64,000 nucleotides of DNA from Mytilus trossulus. Lineage: Eukaryota; Mollusca; Bivalvia; Mytilida; Mytilidae. The notes under the pieces were generated by a model, which saw only the letters and a list, made by a program, of their open reading frames with translations, did no database searches and had not been told where the DNA came from. This document shows positions 27,401-42,400 of this stretch, in pieces. The position numbers were made by a program, and so were the translations under genes. Where the stretch lies: assembly GCF_036588685.1 (NCBI RefSeq), contig NW_026963296.1, forward strand, positions 1,116,001 to 1,180,000. Reading direction: 5' to 3'. Each line of letters starts with the position of its first letter. Position 1 is the stretch's first letter.

Positions 27401-30400
27401 ATTGATTTGATATTTTTGGTATATAGTTCACACCATGATTAATTAAAGATCAAGTTAGTATTTGTTCCAGTACAATGAATTTTTAATTGGTAGGGGACTA
27501 TGAATCACCATGCAATACACCCATAATGCTTGCCCATTGAAGCAATTGATTTCTTCAGATTATTTAAAGCATTCTTGCTAATTTCGGTTGATTGATTATC
27601 AATATTATATCTGATTTTGGATGAAAGTCAGTCAGATGTCTAGTATTGAATTTAGCCTGTCTATAAATAAGGTTTTCTTACCTCAAAGGATCTTTCCTGT
27701 TTCTTTAATTATTAAATTTAATAGTTTACTATCCACTAACAGTTATCTCCTTATTTATCATCTGACGTCCCTTCTATAGTATAGATGTTTTAGATGATAA
27801 ATTTTAATACTGACTTCATCACAAAATGTTCAATGTTTGAAAGCACTTTGTTTACCATTTGTTTTTAAACTTTATTAGGTAGTGCTGATATTTTAACAAA
27901 ACTTCTACTTGGAAATCCTGAATTAAGAGAACATCAAAGACGTCCTGTTGAATCCAAAATAGAGCAGAATGTTGATAAAAATATAGATAAAGTCCTAGGT
28001 GATCCTAAATCAAATCTTACAACAAATGAATCTAATTCAAATCCACCTAATATGGATAACTTTCCGCCAAAACAGCATACTGTCCATTCCATACAAGATG
28101 ATTTATCGGAGAAGATAAAGGAAGGAACTTATATCATGAAAATAGCACCTTCGGATTTGGTTGATTTCGGTGGGCAAAGATCGTTTGATATGACTCATCA
28201 GTTATTTATCCAGCACAGGGGGACGTTCATTCTGATGTTTGATGGACGTTTGGGTCTTTATACAGAGTTAGAAGAATATCCACAAGGAGATGTTACAGCT
28301 GCATGTGAGTTGTTTCTTTTTATTCCATTGGATTTTAAATACTGTTTATATTCATAACAAAATATATCAATGCATATTGTAAACAAAACTGTTGTAGTGT
28401 AGAAATGAAAAGATGTGATGTGAGTGCCAATGAGACAACTCTCCATCCAAGTAACAATTAAAAAAGTAAACCATTATCGGTTAAAGTACGGCCTTCAACA
28501 CGGAGCATTGGCTCACACCCTACAACAAGCTTTAAAGGGCCCCAAAATTACCAGTGTAAAACCATTCAAACGGGAAACCCAACGGTCTAATCTATATAAA
28601 CAAAACGAGAAACGCGTATATATTACATAAACAAACGACAACTACTGTACATCAGATTCCTGACTTAGGACAGGTGCAAACATTTGCAGCGGGATTAAAC
28701 GTTTTAATGGATCCAAACCTTCTCAGTTTTTCTGAAACAATAGCATAACATCACAACATAGAAAAACACACGATAAAATATCAATTGGCAGACTTAACTC
28801 AATCAAAAAACGTATGATTACACAATGAACGAATAAATTTCATCTGCGATATCTGAATACAAATGCACAGTTAATTAAATATTAGAGACACATTCATGAC
28901 CAACAAGCTAACAAACAAATTCAAACAAAGCCATGGCAGGACATCACTGAGAAATATTTAACCAATCAAAATGCACTTTAGAAAAAAAACGGTTTTAAAA
29001 AAATAATTATAATCTTGAAGTTTATACAAATGGAGTAAGAATAAGTGAAAAATTGAAGATATTACAAATAATCAAAGCTGGTGTACAGAAAAGGTCCATA
29101 TTAATAAAAAATAACAAAAAAGCATTATAAACAGTATTAACAGGTCCTTTAATTCTTTTAAATCACTTTAACTCAATATTTTAAAGTTCCTCTTTTTTGT
29201 TTTTCTTGTAAAAGGGAGGTGAAATGGGTTTAAGTAGAGAATTTTGGCGATGATGGCACATGTCTGTTGGTTTTTTTTATTGAATTTATTGATCATGTTG
29301 ATACAATGTCTATTGTTGGTTTCTAACTTGTCATAATCGTCTGTCAGTAAAGAAGATTGAAAGCAATCTGTATGCATATATATTGGTTGCTGTTTACGAG
29401 TCGCTGTGTAGTGTTTATTTCTATTTTCTGTTTATGCGTTTTTGTGTAATGTTCATTCCTATTTTTTGTTTATCCTATATCCTTGTTAACTTAAGGGGGT
29501 AGACCTGGTATGTGTGAGACAACTCTTTACCAAACATTAAACTAAAGAAAATATTTGTTAGCTCACCTGGCCCACAGGACCAAGTGAGCTTTTCTCATCA
29601 CTTGGCTTCTGGCGTTCGTCGTCCGGCGTTAGCTTTTACAAAAATCTTCTCCTCGGGAACTACTGGGCCAAATCAAACCAAACTTGGCCACAATCATCAT
29701 AGGGGTATCTAGTTTAAAAAATGTGTGGCGTGACCCGGTCAACCAACCAAGATGGCCGCCACAGCTAAAAATAGAACATAGGGGTAAAATGCAGTTTTTG
29801 GCTTATAACTCAAAAACCAAAGCATTTAGAGGAAATCTGACAGGGGTAAAAATGTTATGTAGACGAAACGCGCGTCTGGCGTATAAAATTATAATCCTGG
29901 TACTTTTGATAACTATTTATCAGGTCAAGATCTATCTGCCCTGAAATTTTCAGATGAATCGGTCAACCCGTTGTTGGGTTGCTGCTTCTGAAGTGGTAAT
30001 TGTGAGGAAATTTTGCTGTTTTTGGTTATTATCTTGAATATTATTATAGATAGAGATAATTTGAAAACAGCAATAATGTTCAGCAAAGTTAGATTTACAA
30101 ATAAGTCAACATGACTGAAATGGTCAGTTGCCCACTTTAGGAGTTATTGCCCTTTATAGTCAACTTTAAACCATTTTTAGCTCACCTGGCCCGAAGGGCC
30201 AAGTGAGCTTTTCTCATCACTTGGCGTCCGTCGTCCGTCGTCGCGTCGTTAACTTTTACAAAAATCTTCTCCTCAAAAACTACTGTGCCAAATTAAATCA
30301 AACTTGGACACAATCATTATTGGGTATCTAGTTTAAAAAATGTGTGGCGTGACCCCTCAAACCAACCAAGATGGCCGCCATGGCTAAAAATAGAACATAG

Positions 30401-33400
30401 GGGTAAAATGCAGTTTTTGGCTTATAACTCAAAAACCAAAGCATTTAAAGCAAATCTGACATGGGGTTAAATTGTTAATCAGGTCAAGATCTATCTGCCC
30501 TGAAATTATCAGATGAATCGGACAATCCGTTATTGGGTTGCTGCCCCTGAATTGGTAATTTTAAGGAAATTTTGCTGTTTTTGGTTATTATCTTGAATAT
30601 TATTATAGATAGAGATAAAATGTAAACAGCAATACTGTTCAGTAAAGTAAGATCTACAAATAAGTCAACATGACCAAAATGGTCAGTTGACCCCTTTAGG
30701 AGTAATTGCCCTTTATAGTCAATTTTTAACAATTTTCATGAAATTTGTAAATTTTAACTAACATTTTCCACTGAAACTACTTGGCCAAGTTCAATATAGA
30801 TAGAAATAATTGTAAGCAGCAAGTTCAGTAAAATAAGATGTACAAACACTTCACCATCACAAAAACACAATTTGTCATGAATCCATCTGCGTCCTTTGTT
30901 TAATATTCACATAGACCAAGGTGAGCGACACAGGCTCTTTAGAGCCCCTAGTTCATAAATCTAAGTAATCTTTTACAAAAATCTTCTCCTCTGAAACTAC
31001 TGGGCCAAATTAATCCAAACTTGGCCACAATCATCTTTGGGGTATCTAGTTTGAAAAATGTGTCCGATGACCTGGCCATTCAACCACGGGTAAAATTAGA
31101 ACAGGGGTAAAATGTAGATTTTGGCTTATAACTCTGAAACCAAACCATTTAGATCAAATCTGACAAGAAGTTAAATTGTTAACCAAGTCAATATCTATCT
31201 GCCCTGAAATTTTCAGATGAATTGGACAATCGGTTGTTGGGTTGCTGCCCTCCAATTGGTAATTTTTAAAGAAATTTTGCCGTTTTTGGTTATTATCTTC
31301 AATACTATTATAGATAGAGATAAACTGTAAACGGCAATAATGTTCAGCAAAGTAAGATCTACAAATAAGTCAACATGACCTAAATAGTCAATTGACCCCT
31401 TAAGGAGTTATTGCCCTTTATAGTCAATTTTTAACAATTTTCATTAATTCGGTAAATTTATGTAAATTTTTACCAAATATTTTTCTCTGTTACTAATGGG
31501 CAAGGTTCATTATATATATATAATTGTAAGAAGGAAGAACGTTGAGTAAAGTTAGAACTTCAAACACATCACCATCACATAGACCAAGGTGAGCGACACA
31601 AGCTCTTTAGAGCCTCTAGTTTAATGATGTGGATAAAAAGGTAGAAAATTATCATTCTTACAAATGATTTTAAAAACACCAATGAACTTGATGAGTTCTG
31701 GAGCAACTTTACCGACTGAAGGACCTTGTGGCATCATTTATACAATTAGCAAAAAACATTGGAAGTTTTTGAAATTCGATTTGAACATATGAATAACATA
31801 ATGAAGTAATATTGTTTAGTGCTAATACATACATGTTATATAAGTCATTGATACAAAGTTTGTACTTACTGGGTTTTTTTCCCAAAATAAAAGGCTACAT
31901 TCTAGAAGATATGATCTGAACATCAATCCTAGTACAATATTCTTATGCTAATAGATAATCTACATTAACACAAAGATAGTACTAAGTTAGTGACAGACTG
32001 TCAAATCAATAATTTATGATAGCGTCTGCTATTGATGACAGGAGCATTTTGTAGTCTGAGGAGAGAAACCAATAAATAGTTGTGATAAAAAAACTAGGTC
32101 AACTCGTCCCAAGTACTGAATATTACTTTTTTCTTATAAAATTAATTACAAGTATTATTGGGACAGTACTCTTTTAACAATTACACATTAAAAGAATATC
32201 AAGACAGTCTGTTGTAGGTTTTGTAAGCTGGAAATGAATTTTGTCCCCAAATTCTACTTTTTTGTGTGCCTTGTAATCCAACTTGTTGCAAAATGTTAAA
32301 AATTCATACAGTCAAATTCGATAAAATTTTGTGATTTTAAAGATTAATAACCAATAAATATTTTAACAATTTGAAGGAATTAAACGACAAATTTGAAAAA
32401 AAAAGTGTCATCTGAGCTGGCCAGACTTTTCGTGGTATCAATTATCAAAAACTTGGTTTTTTGTCGAGCCTGCAACTTTTGTTGCAGAGAGCTCGACATA
32501 GGGATAGTGATCCGGCTACGGTGGCGGCGGCGGCGTTAGCTAACTTCTTAAAAGCTTTATATTTTAGATGTTAGAAGACTTGTATGCCTCATACTTTGTA
32601 TATATATGCCTCATGTTACGAACTTTCCGTCAGTCACATGTCCAGTGTTCTTGACCTCATTTTCATGGTTCAGTGACTACTTGAAAAAAATTATTTCTCA
32701 CTTATTATAAGTAATTGGATAACTATATTTGGTATGTGCGTACCTTGCAAGGTTCTCATGCCCGTCAGACAGTTTTCACTTGACCTCGACTTCATTTCAT
32801 GGATCAGTGAACAAGGTTAAGTTTTGGTGGTCAAGTCCATATCTCAGATACTATAAGCAATAGGGCTAGTATATTCGGTGTATGGAAGTACTGTAAGGTG
32901 TACATGTCTGACTGACAGGTCTCATTTTCATGGTTCAGTGGTTATAGTTAAGTTTTTGTGTTTTGATCTGTTTTTCTTATACTTTTTGCAATAGGTCTTC
33001 TATATTTAGTGTATGGAATGATTGTAAGGTGTACATGTCTAACTGACAGGTGTCATCTGACCTTGACCTCATTTTCATGGTTCAGTGGTCAAAGTTTAGT
33101 TTTTGAGTTTTGGTCTATTTTTCAAATACTTTATGCATTAGGTCAACTTTATTTGGTGTATGGAAATATTTTATGATCTATATGTCTGTTAGGCAGGTTT
33201 TATCTGACCTTGACCTCATTTTCACGCTCCATTGCTAAGTATTAAGTGTTTGTGTTTTGGTCCGTTTTTTTCTGAATTTATAAGCAATAAGTCAACTATA
33301 TTTGTCGTATTGAAGAATTGATAGCACATGTCTGCCTGGCATGGTTCATCTGACCTTGACCTCATTTTCATGGTTCATTGATCAATGTTTTGTTTTCTTG

Positions 33401-36400
33401 GTTAATGTTGAGTTTATGTGACAGTTGTAATAAAGCTTTATATTTAGGTCTATCAACATAATATCAATGATTAGTAAAGAAGGTGAGACATTTCAGCGTG
33501 TGCACTCTTGTTTTAATGTACTGGCTGTTTGTATTACCATGATGTTTCAGATTTACTTTAATATATTTTTCTTTTATGCAATTTAACATTTAGGGGGTAT
33601 TTCTAATGACAACATGTACAAAAACACTCAATGATTTTACCTACTAGTGTTTTCTTCAGGTTTTTAGGGTACCCCAAAATTGGTCATATTCAATATACCC
33701 TACACTAAAAATGGAATGGTCAATTTCCTTAAGACTTAAGCAGATAATGCATGGACCCCTACCTTTTCAATGATGTAAATATGAGGAAAATTAAATGGAA
33801 GGCAAATTTTGGTGTTACCAAGGCCTACCCCCTTAAATGAGGATTAGTTATAAAACGATATTTGATTATTTTTAAGAACAAAACTAATAGTTATGCTAGA
33901 AGTAAGTCGTCTATTGTAAAATTGTCTAAACCTAGACTAATTTATACATCCTGCTTATTTAAGTTTTAGAAGTTACTGACACTCCAGCTCTAATTGCTGA
34001 TGATGTACTAGCTCAGCTAGAACTGTGGGTTTAAACCTAGACTCATTTATACATCCTGCTTATTTAAGTCTAGATGTTACTGACACTCCAGCTCTAATCG
34101 CTGATGATGTACTAGCTCAGCTAGACGTTACTGACACTCCAGCTCTAATTGCTGATGATGTACTAGCTCAGCTAGAACTGTGGGTTTAAACCTAGACAAA
34201 TCTTTTAACTATAGTTCCCTGACCATTTGGCAGTATTTTTCCAACATTTTTATTAATATGATGATACAGCTGATTGTTTTTGTGTAGGATAATAACCGTA
34301 TTTTCTGTAAGTTAATGAATCGCTGTATAACACCGTAATTATGGTTTATATTATTTCTCACTTACTTTTTTGCAGCCATTATTTTGCATTGGATTAACTC
34401 TATATTGACTTACTGTACAAAAAGTGATGACAAAATGCCACGAATTGTGTTTGCTGCTACCCATAGTGATAGCTTCTCTGAGGTAAGTCTAACTTAACAA
34501 ACATTCTACCACTATTCTCTGGGGGAAAGTCTCATAGTCAACTGTACCACATCTTCTTGTTGAATGAAGAAAAAATCAGTACATACACAGCAAATGCTCA
34601 AAAAGCAAAGTACAGCAAGTACAGCAAAAATGAGAAAGGTATGTTAAGATGTAAAACCTCATGGATCCATTGAACAAACCTTAAAAATCTGAAAGTAGTA
34701 CATATTCAAAACAAAATACTTCCTATGCATGGGTGTAAATATCTATGTAAAATATATTTTGTTAATTTAGTTATAAATGAAAGGTAAATGACTAGTAATC
34801 CTTGAAGATCATTTTTTAACAAAATCAGTGCATGCACAGCAAAAAACACAAACATAACAGGCTTGTATTTTCTACTCTTCATCTCAAAGTCACAAGTGTA
34901 AACACAATCCTTGTAAACAATCCTTGTGAATACCTATATCAAATAATATTTATAAACATTTACCATGTTTACAGTGATCGCTGTTTACATATTGCAAGAG
35001 AATTTGAAAGTTCAAGCAAACCATCATTTATTATGAAATGACTTCAACTTAGATTTATGATAGGATAGTCATACATTTTCGTTAAGCCTCATCTTTCATC
35101 TGATTGACTTGGGTTAAACGTGTCTTTAAGACGAGCAGCTTCAACTATTTCAGAACACTTACAAAACAAGACAAGAAAAACAATGTGTAGGGTTTGGTGT
35201 CTGTCTTAATGAGATATACCCGGCATATTTTGTCATTTATATTAGTTATCAATTATGCTTGCTAATAAGTTTTAAAATCTTAATACACATAGTCAGAGTG
35301 ATCTTACAGTGTAGTTTTATGATGTTTGAATGAACAGACTACGGTTTAGCATATTGAGTGAATGTCCTATAAAACAAGTAAGCAATTAACCACTCAATCT
35401 TATATTTACGATGAACCGTGTTTGTTTTTTTTTGAAATTATAGTGGAAGTGATTTAAAAGTCAATAATATAATAATATTTATCCAGCTTTAATTTCTTAT
35501 GAAAATGATATAATTCATCGATGTAATTTCTCGTTTTATAATTGACAGGATGAGAAAAATAAATTAGTTGTAATATTCCAAGAAGAGCTGACAAAGATGT
35601 TTTCCTCACACAAGCTTCATGAGCATATCATGTACGAGAAAGTCTTTTTTATCAACGCAATAGACGACGCAGACAAAGAGCTTGGTTGTTTGAAGGATAA
35701 ATTAGTTGATATAGCATTTCAGCAGTCAACATGGGGACAACAAATGCCGATTGTTTGGGTACCTCTTGATTTACAGATATCAGATATGAGAACAGATGGA
35801 GTAAAGTTGATAACGAAAGAAAAACTCTTAGAGATGAACAAAAACAATGAGGAATTTGCTCTAAGTGAAAGAAGAGTTGAAGACTTCTTACTTGTGCAAC
35901 ACTCAATTGGAAAGCTATTGTATTTCAATGAACCTGCTTTAAGAGATTTCGTTGTCATTCAACCTTCAGCAATGGTCAATATCCTGAGAGCTTTTATTAC
36001 AGACATAATGTTTTGGCCAGAAAAAGGACCTGTTCGAGACATACTGGAGAATTTATCATCTACAGGAGTTCTAACGAAGACAGACCTTTTTACTCTGTGG
36101 TCACAACCAGCTTTCGAGGATATTTTGACCGATGTCAGAACAAAGGAATATATAGTGCAGGTCCTCCTTCATCTTGATATCCTTGTAGAACCTAAAAACT
36201 ACACCTGGAAAGATACACCTGCAGATTCATTTCTGATACCCTGCATGGTGAAGTCTAAAATTCCAAGAAAAATGCAGAATGCTGCAACAGATGACAGAGC
36301 AATATGCATAGCGTATCATATAAAGGAGACAGTGGTTCCATCTGCTTTGTCGTTCAAGCTTATAGGGGCTGCAATCAGCATTTGGCCTTTGAAAGAAGTT

Positions 36401-39400
36401 GATGCTCGTTTTTGCCTTTATTATCAAGCTGCAGTTATGGATACTGATACCAGAAATGAACTTCAAATTCATGTGGAAGGGCACAGAATTGTTGCATACC
36501 TCGTAAATGACACGTCAAAACACCTCATTTCACCAGATTTAGCAACAACGATACAGGAATGCTTGACATTGGCACTAGGACGAATTCTTAAGTTTTATGG
36601 GCATTGTTTTGGTAGAGAAAATCACCATGTTACGTCAGACCTTTTTGAAATAGAAGTTGGAGAATTATGCACAGGTGAAACTTGTTTAATTCCTCTGTCA
36701 GATGCAAAAACGAAAGCACGTTGGAGATGCAAGAATGGGATAATACACAACACGAAATTTCCTTTGAATTGGATTGTTGATAAGGTAAGTGATATGTTTG
36801 TTTACATTCTTAATTGACTGCATCTCAAATGGAATTAAATGATCAATGATGAAAGTTAAATTGTAAGTTTCATATTCTGGGGAAAAATATCCATCCTATT
36901 TAATTATTTGATTGATTGTTTTATTGATTGATTGTTGCTTAATGCACTTGTACAGTTAATAGGTGTGATTAGGTCATATAATGGGGAACAACTTTTGATA
37001 GGTCAGTGATATTTGGAATGCAGTTGTATTAACATTGGTAAATAGTATTTCAAACAATATTATTTTGCCCTGTTCCCTTACTCATTGTTTATTTCCTTTA
37101 AAACTTTTTACTAGTTTACGTGTATACATTTGTGATTATGGGGAACTACTATAGTGATAGGTAAATGAATTTGGTATGCAGTTGTATTAACATATGCACA
37201 TTCCTATTCTAGGGGATAATTTGCTACCGCCAAATAAGTCATGGTCTATTGACTTTGAAACTTTTGCTTACTTAACATGAACCCTTATGACTAGGTCGGT
37301 GCATGGAGTACACCAATTGGTAGGTCAACGATATATGGTATGCGGTTGTACAAGCAATTGACATGTCTTATATATTTTGGCCCTGCATTGTCAATCATGG
37401 TTCATTAACGTTTACTAGTTGCCTGCCTTCCATATTTAAATATTGCTATCTTAGGATCAACATGAACATTTTACTATCAACATAACATAAAAGCGAGACA
37501 TATCTCTGTGTTAAGAATATATTAGGGTTTAATGTATTTTATTCAGATCACTTGCTTTCTAATTGATATTTACACACCACTTCTTGTTTTGCAATTATTT
37601 TTAAAGCAATTATTGCTCAAAAGTTCTGTTTTGGAAGATATTCTACCATCTGTCCAGTCATTGAATTAACAGCAGAGGTTATCACATCAATGGGCTTCCA
37701 TGAAATCGTCAGGAAACGTTTTTTTTTTATACACATTTGAAAAAACTGATGAATCCCATACAATGTTCAGTGTAACTGTCTAGAAAACGATAACCGTAAA
37801 TCTTGTGCAGGCATGTTGTGACAATTTTCCAGTTTGATTGCTCAAAAACAAAAAAGGAAAGGTAAGGCCACACCAATTTAATTTGTTCGACGGACCCGCC
37901 CGTACCTATTTTTTTCAAAACAGATTTTTTTTTTTATATATTCCCGCTTCCTGCATCAGGAAATGTAATCATGTCTATATCCTGCACCGTTTTTTTTGGT
38001 AAATATTTTAAAAAGATATTAACATTTGTTTGTTTAAATCACAGTCTAACCTGTATATAACGATTTTAAACCCATAAGCACCCCATTCACACTGTGTAAA
38101 TATCTGTGTGAATATTTGTTTTTAGCATGAAAGCGATTTATCCCACGTGGGAGTGCTCCGATTGATAACAGCAGAAATACCTGTACAAAACAAAACATTG
38201 GTTTCTTTCTCCCTTACTTATATTCCCTTTCAGAATGTTCGTTTTTAGAATAAAGTACAAAGAACTTCTGAAGGATTTGCCTTCAGCTGCAATTATATTG
38301 TATGCTGGCGAAACAAAACTACCTATAGCCACTGCATGTTTATGCATCTGTCCTGATTGATTCAGTGACCTTTCGTTCAGTAGTTCTCGTTTGTTGATGT
38401 AGGTCATTGGTATTTTCCCGTTTCAACAGGATATATAAATATTAGATAGTTGGTTTTTCTGTTCTAATTGTGTAGCCTTATAATTTTGGGGTTCCTCGTA
38501 GCTTGCTGTTTGGTTTGGATTAAAGCCCTGTGTGAAAGGCCATACTTTGACCTGTGTTGGTTATACATGTAATCAGGTTGGAAACAACCCTCTCTCAGAC
38601 AAGGGTCATTTTACTGTTGTAGTAAAGGAAATAGAAATACGAATGGTTTGTATAGTGCTACTCTACAAAACCTTTGAAAACTTAGAATTTTTTACTCAAA
38701 AGATGAGAAATACATCATATTTTAAACAACTTTTCTTAAAGAGGGTCCACTTATTTTGAATAATATGATGAAAATGTGTTAAAGTAAATGTGTTAACATG
38801 GTTTAAGTCCAGAAATATTACAAAATTTTTGGACATGTTTTGACCATTTAATACAAGATATATATACAGTTCTTTCGGAAAATATGAACCCTTTTGTACT
38901 AAAAAGTGTTTTTTTACAAAGAAATATATTATAACTTATATTGACCCCTCATAAAGGGATATCTATAACATTAAGGGGTTGTTCTGAACCTGATTATGAA
39001 TTAGATGGAGAATTGTCTCCATTGTCAGTCACACATACATAAACCATATTTAATTATACAACTATTCCACGAGCATTACTGAAGAGACATGTATTATCGA
39101 AATGGGCATCTGGTGCAAGAAAATTGGTACCGTTAATTTTAGTACTATCACAAGTAGATGCCTTTGCTGGTGGACTATTAGTCCCCGAGGGTATCACCAG
39201 CCCAGTAGCCAGTACTTCGGTACTGGCATGAAAACACGGATTGTTTGTGTTATTAAAATTTGCTGTAACAAAATATTAGAAATTATTATAAATTAAGGAA
39301 TGTATCTCCCTCATGCAAAGCTCTGATTCCTTTCACAGATTTGGCTATACTTTTTGGACCTTTTGGATTATAGCTCTTCATCTTTTATATAAGCTTTGGA

Positions 39401-42400
39401 TTTCAAATATTTTGGCCACAAGCATCACTGAAGAGACATGTATTGTCGAAATGCGCATCTGGTGCAAGAAAATTGGTACCGTTAATTTTATTACTAGCAC
39501 TGGGTCAATGCCTCTGCTGGTGAACTTTTAGTCCCCGAGGGTATCACCAGCCCAGTAGCCAGTACGTCGGTACTGGCATGAAAATACATTTTTTTTTGTG
39601 TTATTAAAATTTGCTGTTACAAAATATTAGAAATTATAATAAATTAAGGAATGTATCTCCCTCAAGCAAAGCTCTGATTCCTTTCTCAGATTTGGCTATA
39701 CTTTTTGGACCTTTTGGATTATAGAAGTTAATTTAATTTTTAAAAATATTTCAATCATTCAACCTGTTTTAATTGAAAGCTAATTAACTATTTTATAAGC
39801 TTTGGATTTCAAATATTTTGGCCACGAGCATCACTGAAGAGACATGTATTGTCAAAATGCGAATCTGGTGCAAGAAAATTGGTACCGTTATTCTATTTCT
39901 TGGTGAAAAGGGTAAAACTATTTCATAAATTAAATATATGTCAAAATACAAGTGATAAATCAAGTTTAAATATTGTCATAACCTACTATTTTATGTTTAC
40001 AAAAACAAATAATCACTCTCCTTTACTTTTCAAGCTTCGCCTCAAACATTTCCAAATTAAATATTTTATATTAAAATTTTCACATCGCTCGCTCGCCCAT
40101 ATTGTTGGAGTTCAAAAACCCGTAGAACAAGAAATTGAATTGGTGTGGCCTAATAAATATAACAAAAAATAAGAGAAAGATATTTATTTTGCATCACTAA
40201 TTTTAGTCAGTGGTTTACGTGATCAGACAGAACAGTGACAAAACAAAAACAAAAACACAACACAAATTTGATTAAAAACTGGAAATCTATATTGTAAGTA
40301 AATATTTACCAAAAGCAAATTGTATGCAAACTAAAAGCTGATCATGAAATTTATTTCAGAATAAGAAGCAGTGTGACTCAAATTGTAAAGGTAATGAAAT
40401 ATAATAGATTTGTTAAACATATTCTTTTTTCATTTACGGATATAACAATCAATTTAAAATGACATCTATCTGAATAGAAATATTAATTGAAATTGAAAAT
40501 ATGCAAATAAACGCATAAAAGATACCAGTATTACATTAGGTATTTACACCAGACGCGCCTTTCGTCTACAAAAGACTCATCAGTGACGCTCAAGGCTAAA
40601 AAAGTTAAAAAGGTCAAATAAAGTATGAAGTTGAAGCGTATTGATGACCAAAATACCTAAACGTTTTGCCCAAACACAGCCAAGGTCATCTGTTTCTCTG
40701 GGGGAAAAGCCCTAGTATATAAATAAAAATAGCATGTCGCCCTCCAAATATGTATCTTAGAGTTTATGCCTATCATCATATTGAAATTTAAAGTGCATAT
40801 ATACATTAAGTAGGGTTAATGAATGAGTATGTAAGCCACAACAAATGATGTAATGATTGTTTCGCATGCAACTTGTCTGAAGTAAATGATTCAGTTCATA
40901 CTTTTTGAAACTGTATACTCATAATCAACTACGGCAGAAAAAGAGCTCATATTTATTTACGCATAGTACAAGTATTTGAAATATGAATGGAGAAGTAAGG
41001 TACATAATATAAAGTATGCAATTCATAGTATTATATGTCTCTACAAATTTGAACATTAAATGCAGTTCCTTGTTTAGGAGCATTACAAAATCACGTTACA
41101 TTAATTAGGTTTCATTTTTTTTTAAATCGCTTGAAAGTAAATCCGTTAGTTTGACATTTAAAAAAAATATATCTTCAGTTTTTCTAAGCACCATTACTTC
41201 GTTTGGTGTTTCTATGAACTGTTTTTGAGGTTATATGGTTATACAAAAGTTAAAAAAACAGAAGAAGAAAAAAAAAGAGTATCAACGTGTTTGTTTAACA
41301 TCCAGTGATGGTTATTATCTTTTATGCGATGAAATATTATTTTGAATTGTGTTTGTAGATACAAAGATACAGTATTCAAATATATTTGTAAACTTTCCAT
41401 TTAACGAAGACTTATAGGGGAATTCAATGGTGGTATAAATCCTGTAGAGGGGTGCCAAGTTTTTTTCTATTTCAAAAAACTCTAGGGAATTTGTAGGTGA
41501 ACTTGTTTTCTTGTCACATTTTAACATGTCAAGCCCTTCGTCCCTTTCAAACCCTGCTACAGGACCTTCCTACTGTATGAATGTTTACTTGTTCTCGTCA
41601 TTAACATATACATATATATATATGAATTATTTGCCATTAAACGATAATCAAACAATCACCAATATAAATTGGTTGGTAAGTTATTTAACAAATCTTTCGT
41701 TTGAGAAGAAGATGAACAAAAAGTAGTAAAAATGTCAAAAGGTCATGAAAAATTTGTTATTGCTTTTATGCACAGGCATACTAAGCCTTGTTTGTTTATG
41801 ATACATGTATTGCTTTTTAATGTTTGATACTTACAATGGTGCCATGTTTTTAGTGATATATTTATGCAATATGTTTCATCTGTATTCGAGCACAAATATA
41901 GCAACCTGAAATCCATAAAAAATACATATACTGCCTATTTCATCGTAACTTTAGCTGTCAGTTTTGATGTAATATATTCCCATATTAATTCTAATAACTA
42001 ATTTATAAATCCAGGTCTTGAAACAGAAGCACAACTCTTGATACCAGATGATCAACATTTCGTGCAAATAGCAAGAACAATAGGTATTGGAGACTTCTAC
42101 AACTTCTTCATTGAACTTGGAATGGAAAAAGCCGATTACGACAACTTAAATTTTCGTTATTTCTCAAATCCTATGGATTTTATGTTGATGGGACTGTTTG
42201 AATGGCGGGATAAAACAGAAAGTGACCAATTGACTGCAACGTTTGGAAAACTCCAGAAGGCACTGACAGCTATTGAAAGACAACACTATCTGTGTCAGGT
42301 TAAATATTTGAACTAATTCTTTCATTTGATTTTGTTTTATATTTTTACCGATATCATCATGATTATTTCTTCTGTCACAGTGACTAACTATAGTGACTTA

